Shown piece by piece: positions 34,986-44,100 of a stretch of 64,000 nt of DNA. Position 1 is the first letter of the stretch; each line of letters begins with the position of its first letter. Made by a program: the position numbers and the translations under genes. The stretch is from assembly GCF_900114705.1 (NCBI RefSeq), contig NZ_FOTW01000014.1, positions 1-64,000 of the forward strand, in the 5' to 3' direction. This DNA comes from Rugamonas rubra. Its GTDB lineage: Bacteria; Pseudomonadota; Gammaproteobacteria; Burkholderiales; Burkholderiaceae_D. The notes under the pieces are model-generated. The model saw only the letters and a program-made list of their open reading frames with translations. It was not told where the DNA came from and searched no databases.

Positions 34986-35359
34986 GCCTGCTCCCCTTGC
35001 GCGGCCAGTCCGGTCGACAATTGTTCACGTAATTTTCGCATGGCGTAGCGCAGCCGGCTTTTCACCGTCTCCACCGGCGCGTCGACCAGCGCGGCGATCT
35101 CCTCCAGGCTCATGCCGCTGAACTGCTTCTGGTACAAATAGGTGCGGAAGCTGGCCTGCGGCTGGTAGCGGGCGCGCGCCTGGTGCAGGCCGATCCAGCT
35201 GTCCTGGGCGATCTCGTCGACCCAGTCGCGGCGCGGCGAGCGCCAAGCCAGGAAGAGGTACAAGCCGCCGCTGTGGCGCCGGTACAGCTCCTGGAAGGCG
35301 CCCAGGTCGCCGTCGCGGTAGCGCAGCATCAGGGTCTCGTCGGTCGGCTCAATTGACAT
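34982..35359 (-). pseudogene. ECF sigma factor with internal in-frame deletion
   Basis: The 125-residue product starts MSIEPTDETLMLRYRDGD and contains sigma region 2 (FQELYRRHSGGLYLF, WVDEIAQDSWIGLHQAR). At TYLYQ it jumps directly into region 4 (KQFSGMSLEEIAALVDAP, TVKSRLRYAMRKLREQ). ECF factors of this kind are about 185 residues; some 60-70 residues of linker and the first helix of region 4 are missing, with the frame kept. A CAG at the join could be deletion microhomology. It may still bind RNA polymerase but should be impaired. A TACACT -10 box seven bases before the ATG suggests a leaderless message. The anti-sigma gene overlaps its stop. Confidence 0.7.
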
Positions 35360-35405
35360 GCCGGCAAGTGTAGGGGCAAGGGCGCGGCGGTGCAATACCT
35401 TACTC

Positions 35406-35431
35406 GCAGGCAGGCAGGCAGGCAGGCAGGC
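35406..35431. repeat. Tetranucleotide repeat (GCAG)6 upstream of the ECF sigma gene
   Basis: Six GCAG units plus two bases, starting 47 bp upstream of the sigma gene ATG on the minus strand. At this site, copy-number change would shift upstream promoter elements rather than a reading frame. Confidence 0.8.
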
Positions 35432-35490
35432 TTGCGGCCGGGCGGACGGACGGTGCGGTTCAATCTTCAGGTCCGTGCGGCGAGCTTTCC

Positions 35491-35808
35491 CTATGGCTTG
35501 ACTGGCGGCTCGGCCGGCGCTGCCGCGACCGGCGCTGGCTGGGCGTAGATGACGATGGGCGCGGGCGCAGCCGATTTCGGCACGGCATTGTTGAGCACGA
35601 AGGTCATGATGGTGATGCCTGCAATGCCGAGGCCGGAAACCGTGCCGACTATCCATTTGACCATCGTCAAGGTTAGCGCATGCAGGTCGGCTCGAACTTC
35701 GGCAATGTCGGCTTTGGTGGCGGTTTGGTCGAGGCGCACCTCTATCTTCGCCAAGCGCTCCTTGGCGTCAGACGCGAACTCTTCGAGTTTTGTTAGCCTA
35801 GCTTCCAT
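35491..35808 (-). CDS. Small coiled-coil membrane protein
   Basis: A 105-residue protein of unknown role. The N-terminal half is a charged heptad-like helix (LTKLEEFASDAKERLAKIEVRLDQTATKADIAEVRADLHAL). One TM lies about residues 50-72 (KWIVGTVSGLGIAGITIMTFVL), and a Pro/Ala-rich tail follows. Similar small proteins occur in many betaproteobacteria and prophages without known function. It sits alone between the sigma gene and a low-GC region. Confidence 0.65.
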   Translation of the reverse strand: MEARLTKLEEFASDAKERLAKIEVRLDQTATKADIAEVRADLHALTLTMVKWIVGTVSGLGIAGITIMTFVLNNAVPKSAAPAPIVIYAQPAPVAAAPAEPPVKP

Positions 35809-35823
35809 GTTTCCATCATAGGA

Positions 35824-36163
35824 CGGATTGCCCTCGGCCGCAACGCCGCCATCGGCAATTCCAGGCGAGTAGCTTTCTGCTTAAGTGTGACAATTAGTGA
35901 ATATTTGCCATAATGCAACATGTTATAGTCTGAAAAATAGTTTCTGACAATTGCTGATGCTCTGAGATGCTCAGTAATATTGCGCGTGGAGCTGGCTGTT
36001 GCATGCGGACGGGAGTCGGATTTGGCGCCTGAGGTTTAGTCGGTGGCGCTATCGTAGGCGGCGCTATTGCTTGCATCGTTTATAGTATGACCGCAGAATA
36101 AAACCAACGATGCGGTAATGTGAATATGCCCGGAGGGCATGTGCATGAGACAAGGAGAGGAAA
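35824..36163. other. AT-rich intergenic region
   Basis: About 340 bp, clearly lower in GC than the chromosome around it. It holds only short, unconvincing open frames. An AAGGAGAGG ribosome site at its right end serves the 98-residue gene. Confidence 0.5.
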
Positions 36164-36460
36164 ATGATTAAAGAAAGCCATAAAAGCTACCGCAATGCGG
36201 GAGGTGTGGTATTTGCCCTACTTGTTGGATTGGCATCGACTGCTCTTCCGGCAATATTCGGAAGAACAATTACGGTATCTCCGATGGTGCTTTTCGGAGT
36301 CGTCATTCTTGGCAACTTGCCACATTATATAAAATCAAAAAATCACAATGAGGATGATAACGGATTCTTCAGTGGTAAATTTTTTATAAATTTGGCTATC
36401 TCTTCATTTCTTTCAATCCTGTTGATACTTATATATAAATTCGCAATTACATTGAAATAG
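36164..36460 (+). CDS. Low-GC small membrane protein
   Basis: A 98-residue protein with three hydrophobic segments (about residues 13-30, 37-54 and 73-95) and a polar KNHNEDDN loop. It uses AT-rich codons (ata, tta, aaa) unlike its neighbours. AAGGAGAGGAAA lies directly before the ATG. Together with the AT-rich sequence upstream and the transposase remnant downstream, this points to horizontal transfer. No family recognised. Confidence 0.7.
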   Translation: MIKESHKSYRNAGGVVFALLVGLASTALPAIFGRTITVSPMVLFGVVILGNLPHYIKSKNHNEDDNGFFSGKFFINLAISSFLSILLILIYKFAITLK

Positions 36461-36544
36461 GAATCCCAGTCCTGTTTACCGTTGCGAATGCAGGTCGCTA
36501 CACCCAAGAATTATGGCTCTATGCCGTTTCGTGTGGGAACTTAC

Positions 36545-36760
36545 CTCAGGCGGCAGCGGCGCCCAGGATATCCAGTCCAGCAAGTCCTGCTCCGCCTCGG
36601 CGGCGCAGTTGGCGGCCACGGTGCCGCGATAGACCTCGCGCAAGGCCTGCTTCAAACCCCAGGTGGCCGCCCACGCCGCAGGCCGGGCAAGGCAACTGTT
36701 TGGTGTTGCACGACACCTCGAAATCGATTCGGCGCTTGGCCATATCCAGCCCGCGCCATC
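36545..36760 (-). pseudogene. ISL3-family transposase remnant
   Basis: Two fragments in different minus-strand frames read like one ISL3 transposase. AKRRIDFEVSCNTKQLPCPACG (about 36743-36680) matches the N-terminal zinc-finger region. TWGLKQALREVYRG...AEAEQDLLDWISWAPLP (about 36672-36546) matches a part that normally lies some 200 residues later. The middle has been deleted and the ends are gone. It abuts the fabI stop codon. I cannot identify terminal inverted repeats. Confidence 0.6.
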
Positions 36761-36767
36761 CGCAAAC

Positions 36768-37559
36768 TCAGGCGTAGTCTTCCGCGTTCAGTCCCATGAC
36801 GTGGGAAAAGCCGCCGTCGACGTAGGTGATCTCGCCGGTGATGCCGGAGGCCAGGTCGGACAGCAGGAAGGCGGCGGTGTTGCCGACCTCCTCGATGGTG
36901 ACGTTGCGGCGCAGCGGCGCGTGCGCGGCGGCGAAGCCGAGCAGCTTGCCGAAGTCCTTGATGCCGGAGGCGGCCAGCGTCTTGATCGGGCCGGCCGAGA
37001 TGCCGTTGGCGCGCACGCCCAGCTTGCCCAGGTTCTCCGCCAGGTAGCGCACCGAGGCCTCCAGCGAGGCCTTGGCCAGGCCCATGGTGTTGTAGTAGGG
37101 GATGGCGCGCACCGCGCCCAGGTAGGACAGGGTCAGCAGCGCCGAGCCCTCGCGCAGCAGCGGCAGCGCCGCCTTGGCCATGGCCGGGAAGCTGTAGGCC
37201 GAGATGTCGTGGGCGATGCGGAAGTTCTCGCGCGTCAGGCCGTCGAGGAAGTCGCCGGCGATCGCCTCGCGCGGGGCGAAGCCGATGGCGTGCACCAAGC
37301 CGTCGAGGTGGTCCCAGTGGCCTGCCAGGTCGCCGAACAGGGCGGCGATCTGTTCGTCGCTGCCGACGTCGCAGTCGAACACCAGCGTGCTGTCGAACTC
37401 CTTGGCGAACTCGGTGATGCGCTCCTTGAAGCGCTCGCCGACATAGGTGAAGGCCAGTTCGGCGCCCTCGCGCCGGCAGGCGCCGGCGATGCCATAGGCG
37501 ATGGAACGGTTCGACAGCAGGCCGGTGATGAGGATTTTTTTGCCTTGCAGGAAAGCCAT
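36768..37559 (-). CDS. fabI: Enoyl-[acyl-carrier-protein] reductase (NADH)
   Basis: Catalyses the last reductive step of fatty acid elongation. The 263-residue protein has the FabI layout: [15 protein letters not shown] near residue 11 for nucleotide binding, and the catalytic Y156-X6-K163 in YYNTMGLAK at the same numbering as E. coli Fab[14 protein letters not shown] is present and the C-terminus is GFSHVMGL. The ATG at 37559 lies seven bases after the mltD stop, so they are co-transcribed. The 3' side abuts an IS remnant but the gene is intact. Confidence 0.96.
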   Translation of the reverse strand: MAFLQGKKILITGLLSNRSIAYGIAGACRREGAELAFTYVGERFKERITEFAKEFDSTLVFDCDVGSDEQIAALFGDLAGHWDHLDGLVHAIGFAPREAIAGDFLDGLTRENFRIAHDISAYSFPAMAKAALPLLREGSALLTLSYLGAVRAIPYYNTMGLAKASLEASVRYLAENLGKLGVRANGISAGPIKTLAASGIKDFGKLLGFAAAHAPLRRNVTIEEVGNTAAFLLSDLASGITGEITYVDGGFSHVMGLNAEDYA

Positions 37560-37566
37560 GGCCGGC

Positions 37567-38943
37567 TCAGTCGTCGTTGCGGTGGCCCTTGCGGCCGGCG
37601 GCGTGGCGCGGTACGCGCGCCTTGACCAGCTTGACCGGGGCGTCGTCGTCGGACGCCTTGCCGCCTTTGGCCGCCTTGTAGTTGCCGGCGCGCTTGCCGC
37701 CACGGTCGGCCACGTAGTTGACGGTGGCGTTGTCGGCCACCTCGGGCGCGATGTCGACGTTGAGCGAGGACGAGATCTTCGGCACCAAAATGGTCGAGCC
37801 GGCCACCAGCATGGACCTCTGCGGGATGTTGTTGGCCTGGCGGATCACCTCGGGCGTGGTGTGGAACTTCGAGGCCAGGGTCTCGATGCGCTCGCGCGCG
37901 CCGGTGATCTTGTGGGTGGTCCAGGTCGACAGGGCGCGGCCCCACTGGGCCAGGTTCAGGTGGAACTTCTCGGCGTTCTCCTGCGGCAGCAGGATCTTGG
38001 TCTTCTCGCCGCCGGTGATGACGGGGCGGTTGAACTGCGGATTGAGCGCCTTGAACTCGTCGACCGACAGCTCGGCCAGCTGGGCGGCGATGGTCAGGTC
38101 GATGTCGCTGGTCTTGTCGACGGCGGTGAAGTAGGGTTGGTTGTCGATCAGCGGCAGCGACAGGCCGTACTGGCCCGGGTTGGCGATGATGTTTTTGACC
38201 GCCTGCAGCTTGGGCACGTAGTTGCGCGTCTCGGCCGGCATCAGGTCGGCCAGGCTGTCGAAGTCGGTCGGCTTGCCCAGCGCCTGGTTGCGCTTGATGG
38301 CGCGCTGCACCGAACCCTCGCCCCAGTTGTAGGCGGCCAGGGCCAGTTGCCAGTCGCCGAACATGTCGTACAGGCGCTGCAGATAGGTCAGCGCGGCGTC
38401 GGTCGAGGTGACGATGCCGCGCCGCTCGTCCTTGAAGACGTTCTGCTTCAGGTTGAAGTCGCGCCCGGTGCCGGGCACGAACTGCCACATGCCGGCCGCG
38501 TTGGCGCTCGACAGGGCCTGCGGGTTGAAGGCCGACTCGATGAAGGGCAGCAGCGCCAGTTCGGTCGGCATGCCGCGCTTTTCCAACTCGTTGACGACGT
38601 GGAACAGGTAGCGCGAGGCGCGCGCCGTGGTGCGGGCGATGTGGTCGGGCCGGCTGCTGTACCAGGTGATGTGCTTGGCGACCAGGGAGTTGTCCAGGTC
38701 GGGGATGGCGTAGCCGGTGCGGATGCGGCCCCAGACGTCGGTCTCGCGCAGCGCCTCTTCGCTCAGCGCGGGTTTGGCGGCGCGCTCGGCGCGGGCGATG
38801 ACATCGGCGTTGTTGCTGGCGCTGCGGGCCGGGGCCGACAGCGGCGCGCCGCCCGTGGCGGCGTCTGCGGCGTGGCCGGCGACGGGCGCCAGGGCGATCA
38901 GCAGGGCGGCCAGGGCGGCGGAGGTGTTAGAGCTTGCTTGCAT
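37567..38943 (-). CDS. mltD: Membrane-bound lytic transglycosylase D
   Basis: Cleaves peptidoglycan glycan strands. I start it at 38943 ([11 protein letters not shown]), giving a 458-residue protein with signal peptide cleaved near GHA-AD; ATG 38973 would add ten residues. The SLT domain carries the catalytic E136 in [24 protein letters not shown] and [10 protein letters not shown]. One LysM-like repeat is visible ([29 protein letters not shown]), where E. coli MltD has two. No lipobox is evident, so it may be periplasmic rather than a lipoprotein. The C-terminus is Lys/Arg-rich. Confidence 0.9.
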   Translation of the reverse strand: MQASSNTSAALAALLIALAPVAGHAADAATGGAPLSAPARSASNNADVIARAERAAKPALSEEALRETDVWGRIRTGYAIPDLDNSLVAKHITWYSSRPDHIARTTARASRYLFHVVNELEKRGMPTELALLPFIESAFNPQALSSANAAGMWQFVPGTGRDFNLKQNVFKDERRGIVTSTDAALTYLQRLYDMFGDWQLALAAYNWGEGSVQRAIKRNQALGKPTDFDSLADLMPAETRNYVPKLQAVKNIIANPGQYGLSLPLIDNQPYFTAVDKTSDIDLTIAAQLAELSVDEFKALNPQFNRPVITGGEKTKILLPQENAEKFHLNLAQWGRALSTWTTHKITGARERIETLASKFHTTPEVIRQANNIPQRSMLVAGSTILVPKISSSLNVDIAPEVADNATVNYVADRGGKRAGNYKAAKGGKASDDDAPVKLVKARVPRHAAGRKGHRNDD

Positions 38944-39298
38944 AGTTTTCCATTGTTGTCGACTGAGAAACATCGGACTTACCATGAATAAACGTGGAGT
39001 GTACGAAGGTCGACTAGTTGAGTCAAGAAATATGTCAGCCTGATGACGGTATTCCAGGTTAATTCTTTTTGGCAATAGTTTCGAGAAAATACAGTGAAGT
39101 TGCCGGCAGAATAGCTGAACATGCCGCAACAACGGGCGCGCGGCGGGCGCCACGGCTAGTCCTCGCCGTGCCTGCACTGTGTGCCGCGTCCCGCTGTTGG
39201 GCAAGCGGCGCGGCCATAAAGTATGAGATGGCGCAAAGAGTGCGTACAATTTGCCCTGTCGAGCGCAGCATCGCCTCACCCAACAAGGAAACATATAT
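38944..39298. other. Divergent intergenic region between mltD and the DUF1415 gene
   Basis: About 355 bp without a gene that I can support. A TACAAT at about 39246 may be the -10 of the DUF1415 gene. Two GTCGACT sequences lie near the mltD end; I cannot assign them a function. Confidence 0.4.
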
Positions 39299-39856
39299 AT
39301 GAGTACCCCCGCCGCGGACCACGCCGCCATCATCGCCGCGACCACCAGCTGGCTGGAGAAGGCCGTCATCGGCCTGAACCTGTGCCCCTTCGCCAAGGCG
39401 GTCCACGTCAAGAAGCAGATCCGCTACGTGGTCAGCGACGCCACCACGCCCGAAGAACTGCTCAGCACGCTAATGGACGAGCTGCAGCGCCTGTCCGACA
39501 CCTCGCCCGAGGCGGTCGACACGACCTTGCTGATCCACCCCCACGTGCTGGCCGACTTCGCCGACTACAACGAGTTCCTCGACGTGGCCGACGCCGCGCT
39601 GGAGGACATGGACCTGGTCGGCGAGCTGCAGGTGGCCAGCTTCCACCCGCAATACCAGTTCGCCGACACCCACATCAACGACATCGAGAACTTCACCAAC
39701 CGCTCGCCCTATCCCACGCTGCACCTGCTGCGCGAGGACAGCGTCGAGCGCGCCGTCGAGGCCTTCCCCGAGGCGGGCGACATTTTCGAGAAGAACATCG
39801 AAACGCTGCGCAAGCTGGGCCACGACGGCTGGGACAAGCTGATGGCGGAGAAGTGA
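39299..39856 (+). CDS. DUF1415 family protein
   Basis: A 185-residue cytoplasmic protein typical of DUF1415: WLEKAVIGLNLCPFAKAV near residue 18, LLIHPHVLADFADYNEFLDVAD in the middle, and SFHPQYQFAD...NFTNRSPYPTLHLLRE. The conserved Cys and His residues suggest metal or thiol chemistry, but no function is known to me. AAGGAAAC lies before the ATG at 39299. A DUF1289 gene follows one base after its stop, and the pair probably forms an operon. Confidence 0.9.
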   Translation: MSTPAADHAAIIAATTSWLEKAVIGLNLCPFAKAVHVKKQIRYVVSDATTPEELLSTLMDELQRLSDTSPEAVDTTLLIHPHVLADFADYNEFLDVADAALEDMDLVGELQVASFHPQYQFADTHINDIENFTNRSPYPTLHLLREDSVERAVEAFPEAGDIFEKNIETLRKLGHDGWDKLMAEK

Positions 39857-39857
39857 G

Positions 39858-40046
39858 ATGACGGCGCTACCGCCACGGCCGGACACGCCCTGCGTGGCCG
39901 TCTGTTCGACCACCTTCGACGAGATCTGCCGCGGCTGCGGCCGCAGCGTCATCGAGGTGGCGCACTGGGTGTCGATGACGGCCGAGGCCAAGGAGCTGGT
40001 GTGGCAGCGCATCCTGGCGCAGGGCTACCCGCGCCGCAACACCTGA
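39858..40046 (+). CDS. DUF1289 family small Cys protein
   Basis: A 62-residue protein with the DUF1289 pattern PCVAVCSTTFDEICRGCGRSVIEVAHWVSMT: four cysteines that could bind zinc or an iron-sulfur cluster. It starts one base after the DUF1415 stop and is surely co-translated. Function unknown. Confidence 0.9.
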   Translation: MTALPPRPDTPCVAVCSTTFDEICRGCGRSVIEVAHWVSMTAEAKELVWQRILAQGYPRRNT

Positions 40047-40095
40047 GGCGGCAAGGCGCCGCGCCGGCGGTCGGTGCGCAGAGCCGCGGATGCCG

Positions 40096-40121
40096 AGGGT
40101 CAGACCCTAGGGTCTGACCCT
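40096..40121. repeat. Dispersed inverted repeat, copy 4
   Basis: AGGGTCAGACCCT directly followed by AGGGTCTGACCCT, without a spacer. It lies between the convergent DUF1289 and DUF1993 genes. Confidence 0.85.
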
Positions 40122-40156
40122 GTGACCGTTTGCCTAGCCGCCGGCGCGCGCCGTTC

Positions 40157-40663
40157 TTAGTAGCTGCCGATGAAGTTCTTCTTGCCGATGTCCAGGCCGT
40201 TGTGGCGCAGGATGTCGTAGGCGGTGGTGGCGTGGAAGAAGAAGTGCGGCAGGGCGTAGTGGAACAGGTAGGTCTGGCCGGTGAAGTGCTTGGTCTTCTC
40301 GCCGCTGCCGGTGGTGATGGCGCGCGTTTCGCTGCCCTCGATCTGGTCCTGCGGCAGCGCCTCGATGAAGGCCAGCGTCTTGACGATGCGCGCCTTCAGC
40401 TCGGCGAAGCTCTGTTCTGTGTCGTCGTAGGCGGGCACCTCGGCGCCGGCCAGGCGGGCGCCGCAGCCCTTGGCGAAGTCGCAGGCGATCTGGATCTGGC
40501 GGGTGAAGGGCAGCATGTCGGGGAACAGGCGGAACTGCAGCAGCGCGTTCGGCTCGATCTTCTTCTCGGCGGCGTGGCTTTCGGCCTTGTCGAGGATGAC
40601 CAGCAGACTGTTGAGGATCTGTTTGAAGACCGGGATGGAGGCGGAGTAGATGGAAAGGGTCAT
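40157..40663 (-). CDS. DUF1993 family protein
   Basis: A 168-residue protein related to the DinB four-helix fold: MTLSIYSASIPVFKQILNSLLVILDKAE at the start, RLFPDMLPFTRQIQIACDFAKG, and FHYALPHFFFHATTAYDILRHNG near the end. These are the DUF1993 signatures. The function of the family is unknown; the scattered His residues may bind metal. GAGGAAC precedes the ATG at 40663. It is a single-gene unit. Confidence 0.88.
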   Translation of the reverse strand: MTLSIYSASIPVFKQILNSLLVILDKAESHAAEKKIEPNALLQFRLFPDMLPFTRQIQIACDFAKGCGARLAGAEVPAYDDTEQSFAELKARIVKTLAFIEALPQDQIEGSETRAITTGSGEKTKHFTGQTYLFHYALPHFFFHATTAYDILRHNGLDIGKKNFIGSY

Positions 40664-40866
40664 GGCGGGTTCCTCGTAATAAGAGGGGCGATGATAGCAA
40701 GCTTGCGCGTTTTTTGCTTGGCGTGGCGCGGCGCGGTCCGCAAGTTGGTGACTTTTGCCCCTTTTTCCGTGCATAATTCCACTGAGGGAAAAGTTTGCCA
40801 GGCCAGCTAGCCGCGCCGCGCCGCCCGGCGCGCCGGCCCGCTAGTGTAATCACCTAACGAAGCTCG

Positions 40867-40914
40867 ATGATGCAAACTTATAAACAGGCTGCCGCAGTGC
40901 TGCTGGGCGCATGA
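40867..40914 (+). CDS. 15-residue upstream open frame coupled to the GGDEF/EAL gene
   Basis: MMQTYKQAAAVLLGA. Its stop TGA overlaps the ATG of the next gene (ATGA). The GGDEF/EAL gene has no clear ribosome site of its own, so its translation may depend on reading of this short frame. Confidence 0.35.
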   Translation: MMQTYKQAAAVLLGA

Positions 40915-43900
40915 CCGGCAAATCCATCTATCAAGGTTTACGCTCCAGGCTGGGCGCGCTGTACGGCCTGTCGATCTACGGCGCCCTGCTGCTGGTGGTG
41001 TTCGGCGGCCTGGTGATCCCGGCCATCATCGGCAGCTACCTGCTGATCGGCGTGCACGAGCAGCAGTCGGCCAAGACGGCGCTCAACGAGTCCTTGCAGC
41101 GCAACGCCGACATCCTGGCGCTGGGCATGCAGGAGTCGCTGTGGAACATGAACGCCGAGTCGGCCCATTCGCTGGTCGAGTCGGTGATGCGCGACCGCGC
41201 GGTGGTGCAGGTGCAGGTGGTCGGCCAGGCCGACACCCAGTTCATGCACGTGCATTCGCCGCAGCGGCCGATCGGCAACGTCTACCGCGCCGAGCGCGAG
41301 ATCCTGGTGCGCGGCGAGCGCATCGGCCGCATCATGGTCGAGATGGACGACGCCCGCAGCCAGCAGGAGCTGCGCGAGAAGCAGCTGTCCTACGTCTTCG
41401 TGCTGGCGGCCCAGCTGACCGTGTCGCTGCTGCTGATCGTGCTGTTCCTGAACACCCGCCTGTTGAAACCCCTGCGCAAGCTGATGCGCTTCTCCGACCG
41501 CCTGTCGCACGGCGACTTCGAGACCCGCCTCGACCTGGCCGGCAGCGACGAGCTGGGCCGCCTGGCCGGCCAGCTCGAGCAGATGCGCGTCGCCATCAAG
41601 CACCTGTTCGAAGACATCGGCCAGCGCGAGGAGCGCTTCCGCACCATCGTCACCCAGGTGCCGGGCGCGGTGTTCCGCTTCCGCCCGGACGGCCCGATCG
41701 ACTTCATCAGCGACGCCATCGAGGACATCTCCGGCTACTCGGCGGCCCAGTTCATGCGCGGCACCTCGCACTCCTGGGCCAACCTGATCTGCCCGGAGGA
41801 CCGCAAGCGCCAGCGCCACTGCGTCGGCCAGGCGGTGCGCGACGGCCAGCCCTACGAGATCGAGTACCGCATCGTCGACGCCAGCGGCACCGAGCGCTGG
41901 GTGTCGGAGAACGGCCAGCCGCAGCCGCACGAGGCGGGCGGGCTGGCGCCGTGGATCGACGGCATCATCGCCGACATCAGCGAGCGCAAACACAACGAGA
42001 TGCGCATCGCCGCCCTGCTGGCCGAGCAGAGCGCGATCCTCGACAACGTGATGTTCGGCGTGATGTTCGTGCGCCAGCGCCACATCGTCTCGGTCAACCG
42101 GCGCTGCGAGGAGCTGTTCGGCTACGCGCCGGGCAGCTTGGTCGGCGCCTCGACGGCGATCCTGTTCCCCGACAGCGTCGACTACGAGGAGGCCGGCGCG
42201 CGCCAGTATCCGACCCTGGCCGCCGGCGAGTACTTCAACGAGGAGCGCCACTACCGGCGCCGCGACGGCACGCTGTTCTGGTGCCTGGTGAGCGGCTGCG
42301 CGATCGACCAGAGCCGCGCCAACGAGGGCAGCATCTGGGTCTACGCCGACGTTTCCGCGCGCAAGGAGGCCGAGGAGAAGCTGCGCCTGTCGGCCACCGT
42401 CATCGAGCACATCGCCGACGGCGTGGTGGTGCTCGACGCGGCCGGCAACATCGTCGCGGTGAACCCGGCGTTCAGCCAGATCACCGGCTACTCGGAGCAG
42501 GAGGCGCTCGGCCGCGACCGCACGCTGACCCGCTCCGGCCGCCACGACGAGGCCTTCTACGAGCAGATGTGGACCGAGCAGATCAACAGCGGCTTCTGGC
42601 GCGGCGAGCTCTGGAACCAGCGCAAGAACGGCGAGCTGTACCTGGAATGGCTGACCGTGTCGGCGGTGCGCGACCACCGCGGCATCGCCACCCACTATGT
42701 CGGCGTGTTCAGCGACATCACCAAGGCCAAGGAGTCGCAGGAGAAGCTCGACCACCTGGCCCACCACGACCCGCTGACGGCGCTGCCCAACCGCCTGCTG
42801 TTCCACGACCGCCTGCAGCACGCGCTGCAGCGCGCCGTGCGCGACGACGAGCAGCTGGCGCTGCTGTTCATCGACCTGGACCGCTTCAAGAACGTCAACG
42901 ACACGCTGGGCCACCACATCGGCGACGAGCTGCTCAAGCAGGTCGCCAAGGCCTTGTCGGACAAGCTGCGCGAGGGCGACACCCTGGCCCGCCTGGGCGG
43001 CGACGAGTTCATCGTGCTGCTCGAGGACGTCGAGGGCCAGTACAAGGCCAGCATGGTGGCCGAGAAGTTGGTGGCGATGTTCGAGCAGCCCTTCATGGTG
43101 GCCGGCCACGAGCTGTTCGTCACCTGCAGCGTGGGCATCAGCCTGTTCCCGGCCGACGCCGCCGACCTCAACATGTTGATCCGCAACGCCGACGTGGCGA
43201 TGTACCAGGCCAAGGCGCGCGGCCGCAACGGCTACAGCTTCTACGCCCCGTCGATGACGGGCGAGGGCGTCGAACGGCTGCGCCTGGAGACCTTCCTGCG
43301 CCGCTCGATCGAGAAGGACGAGGTGTTCCTCAACTACCAGCCGCAGGTGGAGATCGACACCGGCCGGCTGGTCGGCGTCGAGGCGCTGGTGCGCTGGAAC
43401 CACCCCGAGCTGGGGCCGGTGCCGCCGGTGCGCTTCATCCCGCTGGCCGAGGACACCGGCTTCATCAACCAGCTCGGCAAGTGGGTGCTGTTCGAGGCCT
43501 GCCGCCAGATGGTGCGCTGGCAGGCCGACGGCCTGTACGTGCCGAAGATCGCCGTCAACCTGTCGGCCAAGCAGTTCGAGCGCGGCAGCATCGTCAACAT
43601 GGTCTCGGCGATCCTGCGCGAGACCGGGCTCGAGCCGCAGCGCCTGCAGCTGGAGGTGACCGAGTCGGTCATCATGAACACCGGCGACGCGCTGGTGTTC
43701 ATCAACGACCTGCACTCGATCGGCGTCGGCCTGGCCATCGACGACTTCGGCACCGGCTACTCCTCGCTGGCCTACCTCAAGCAGTTGCCGGTGCAAACGC
43801 TGAAGATCGACCGCTCCTTCATCAAGGACATCTCGACCGACCCGAACGACGAGGCCATCGCCATCGCCATCATCCAGCTCGGCAAGAGCATGAATTTGTC

Positions 43901-44039
43901 GGTGATCGCCGAGGGCGTCGAGACCGAGGAGCAGGCCGCCTTCCTGCTGCGCCACGGCTGCTACCTGGCGCAGGGCTACTACTACAGCCGGCCGGTGCTG
44001 TCGGGCGACCTGTTGACGCGCTGGCGCCCCAAACCCTAA
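40911..44039 (+). CDS. Membrane GGDEF/EAL protein with PAS domains
   Basis: A 1042-residue cyclic-di-GMP enzyme. TM helices at about residues 21-47 and 160-182 enclose a periplasmic sensor. HAMP (about 180-235) and three PAS/PAC domains follow (about 240-360, 365-485 and 490-615). The GGDEF domain has an intact GGDEF at 696-700 with an I-site REGD five residues before it. The EAL domain has EALVRW at 824 and DDFGTGYSS. Both active sites look intact, so it may make or break cyclic-di-GMP; which activity dominates cannot be told. The I-site predicts product inhibition. Confidence 0.93.
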   Translation: MTGKSIYQGLRSRLGALYGLSIYGALLLVVFGGLVIPAIIGSYLLIGVHEQQSAKTALNESLQRNADILALGMQESLWNMNAESAHSLVESVMRDRAVVQVQVVGQADTQFMHVHSPQRPIGNVYRAEREILVRGERIGRIMVEMDDARSQQELREKQLSYVFVLAAQLTVSLLLIVLFLNTRLLKPLRKLMRFSDRLSHGDFETRLDLAGSDELGRLAGQLEQMRVAIKHLFEDIGQREERFRTIVTQVPGAVFRFRPDGPIDFISDAIEDISGYSAAQFMRGTSHSWANLICPEDRKRQRHCVGQAVRDGQPYEIEYRIVDASGTERWVSENGQPQPHEAGGLAPWIDGIIADISERKHNEMRIAALLAEQSAILDNVMFGVMFVRQRHIVSVNRRCEELFGYAPGSLVGASTAILFPDSVDYEEAGARQYPTLAAGEYFNEERHYRRRDGTLFWCLVSGCAIDQSRANEGSIWVYADVSARKEAEEKLRLSATVIEHIADGVVVLDAAGNIVAVNPAFSQITGYSEQEALGRDRTLTRSGRHDEAFYEQMWTEQINSGFWRGELWNQRKNGELYLEWLTVSAVRDHRGIATHYVGVFSDITKAKESQEKLDHLAHHDPLTALPNRLLFHDRLQHALQRAVRDDEQLALLFIDLDRFKNVNDTLGHHIGDELLKQVAKALSDKLREGDTLARLGGDEFIVLLEDVEGQYKASMVAEKLVAMFEQPFMVAGHELFVTCSVGISLFPADAADLNMLIRNADVAMYQAKARGRNGYSFYAPSMTGEGVERLRLETFLRRSIEKDEVFLNYQPQVEIDTGRLVGVEALVRWNHPELGPVPPVRFIPLAEDTGFINQLGKWVLFEACRQMVRWQADGLYVPKIAVNLSAKQFERGSIVNMVSAILRETGLEPQRLQLEVTESVIMNTGDALVFINDLHSIGVGLAIDDFGTGYSSLAYLKQLPVQTLKIDRSFIKDISTDPNDEAIAIAIIQLGKSMNLSVIAEGVETEEQAAFLLRHGCYLAQGYYYSRPVLSGDLLTRWRPKP

Positions 44040-44100
44040 ACGCCAAGACTTGAAACCGGCCACCACCGCCACCACCGCCACCACCGCCACGAAAGCCTCC

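Noticed and set aside
35894..36076. 60-codon minus-strand frame in the AT-rich region
   Set aside because: Pro-rich then random composition, no ribosome site, no family; most likely chance.
38984..39043. 19-codon frame MNKRGVYEG in the mltD upstream region
   Set aside because: No ribosome site and no context; too short to support.
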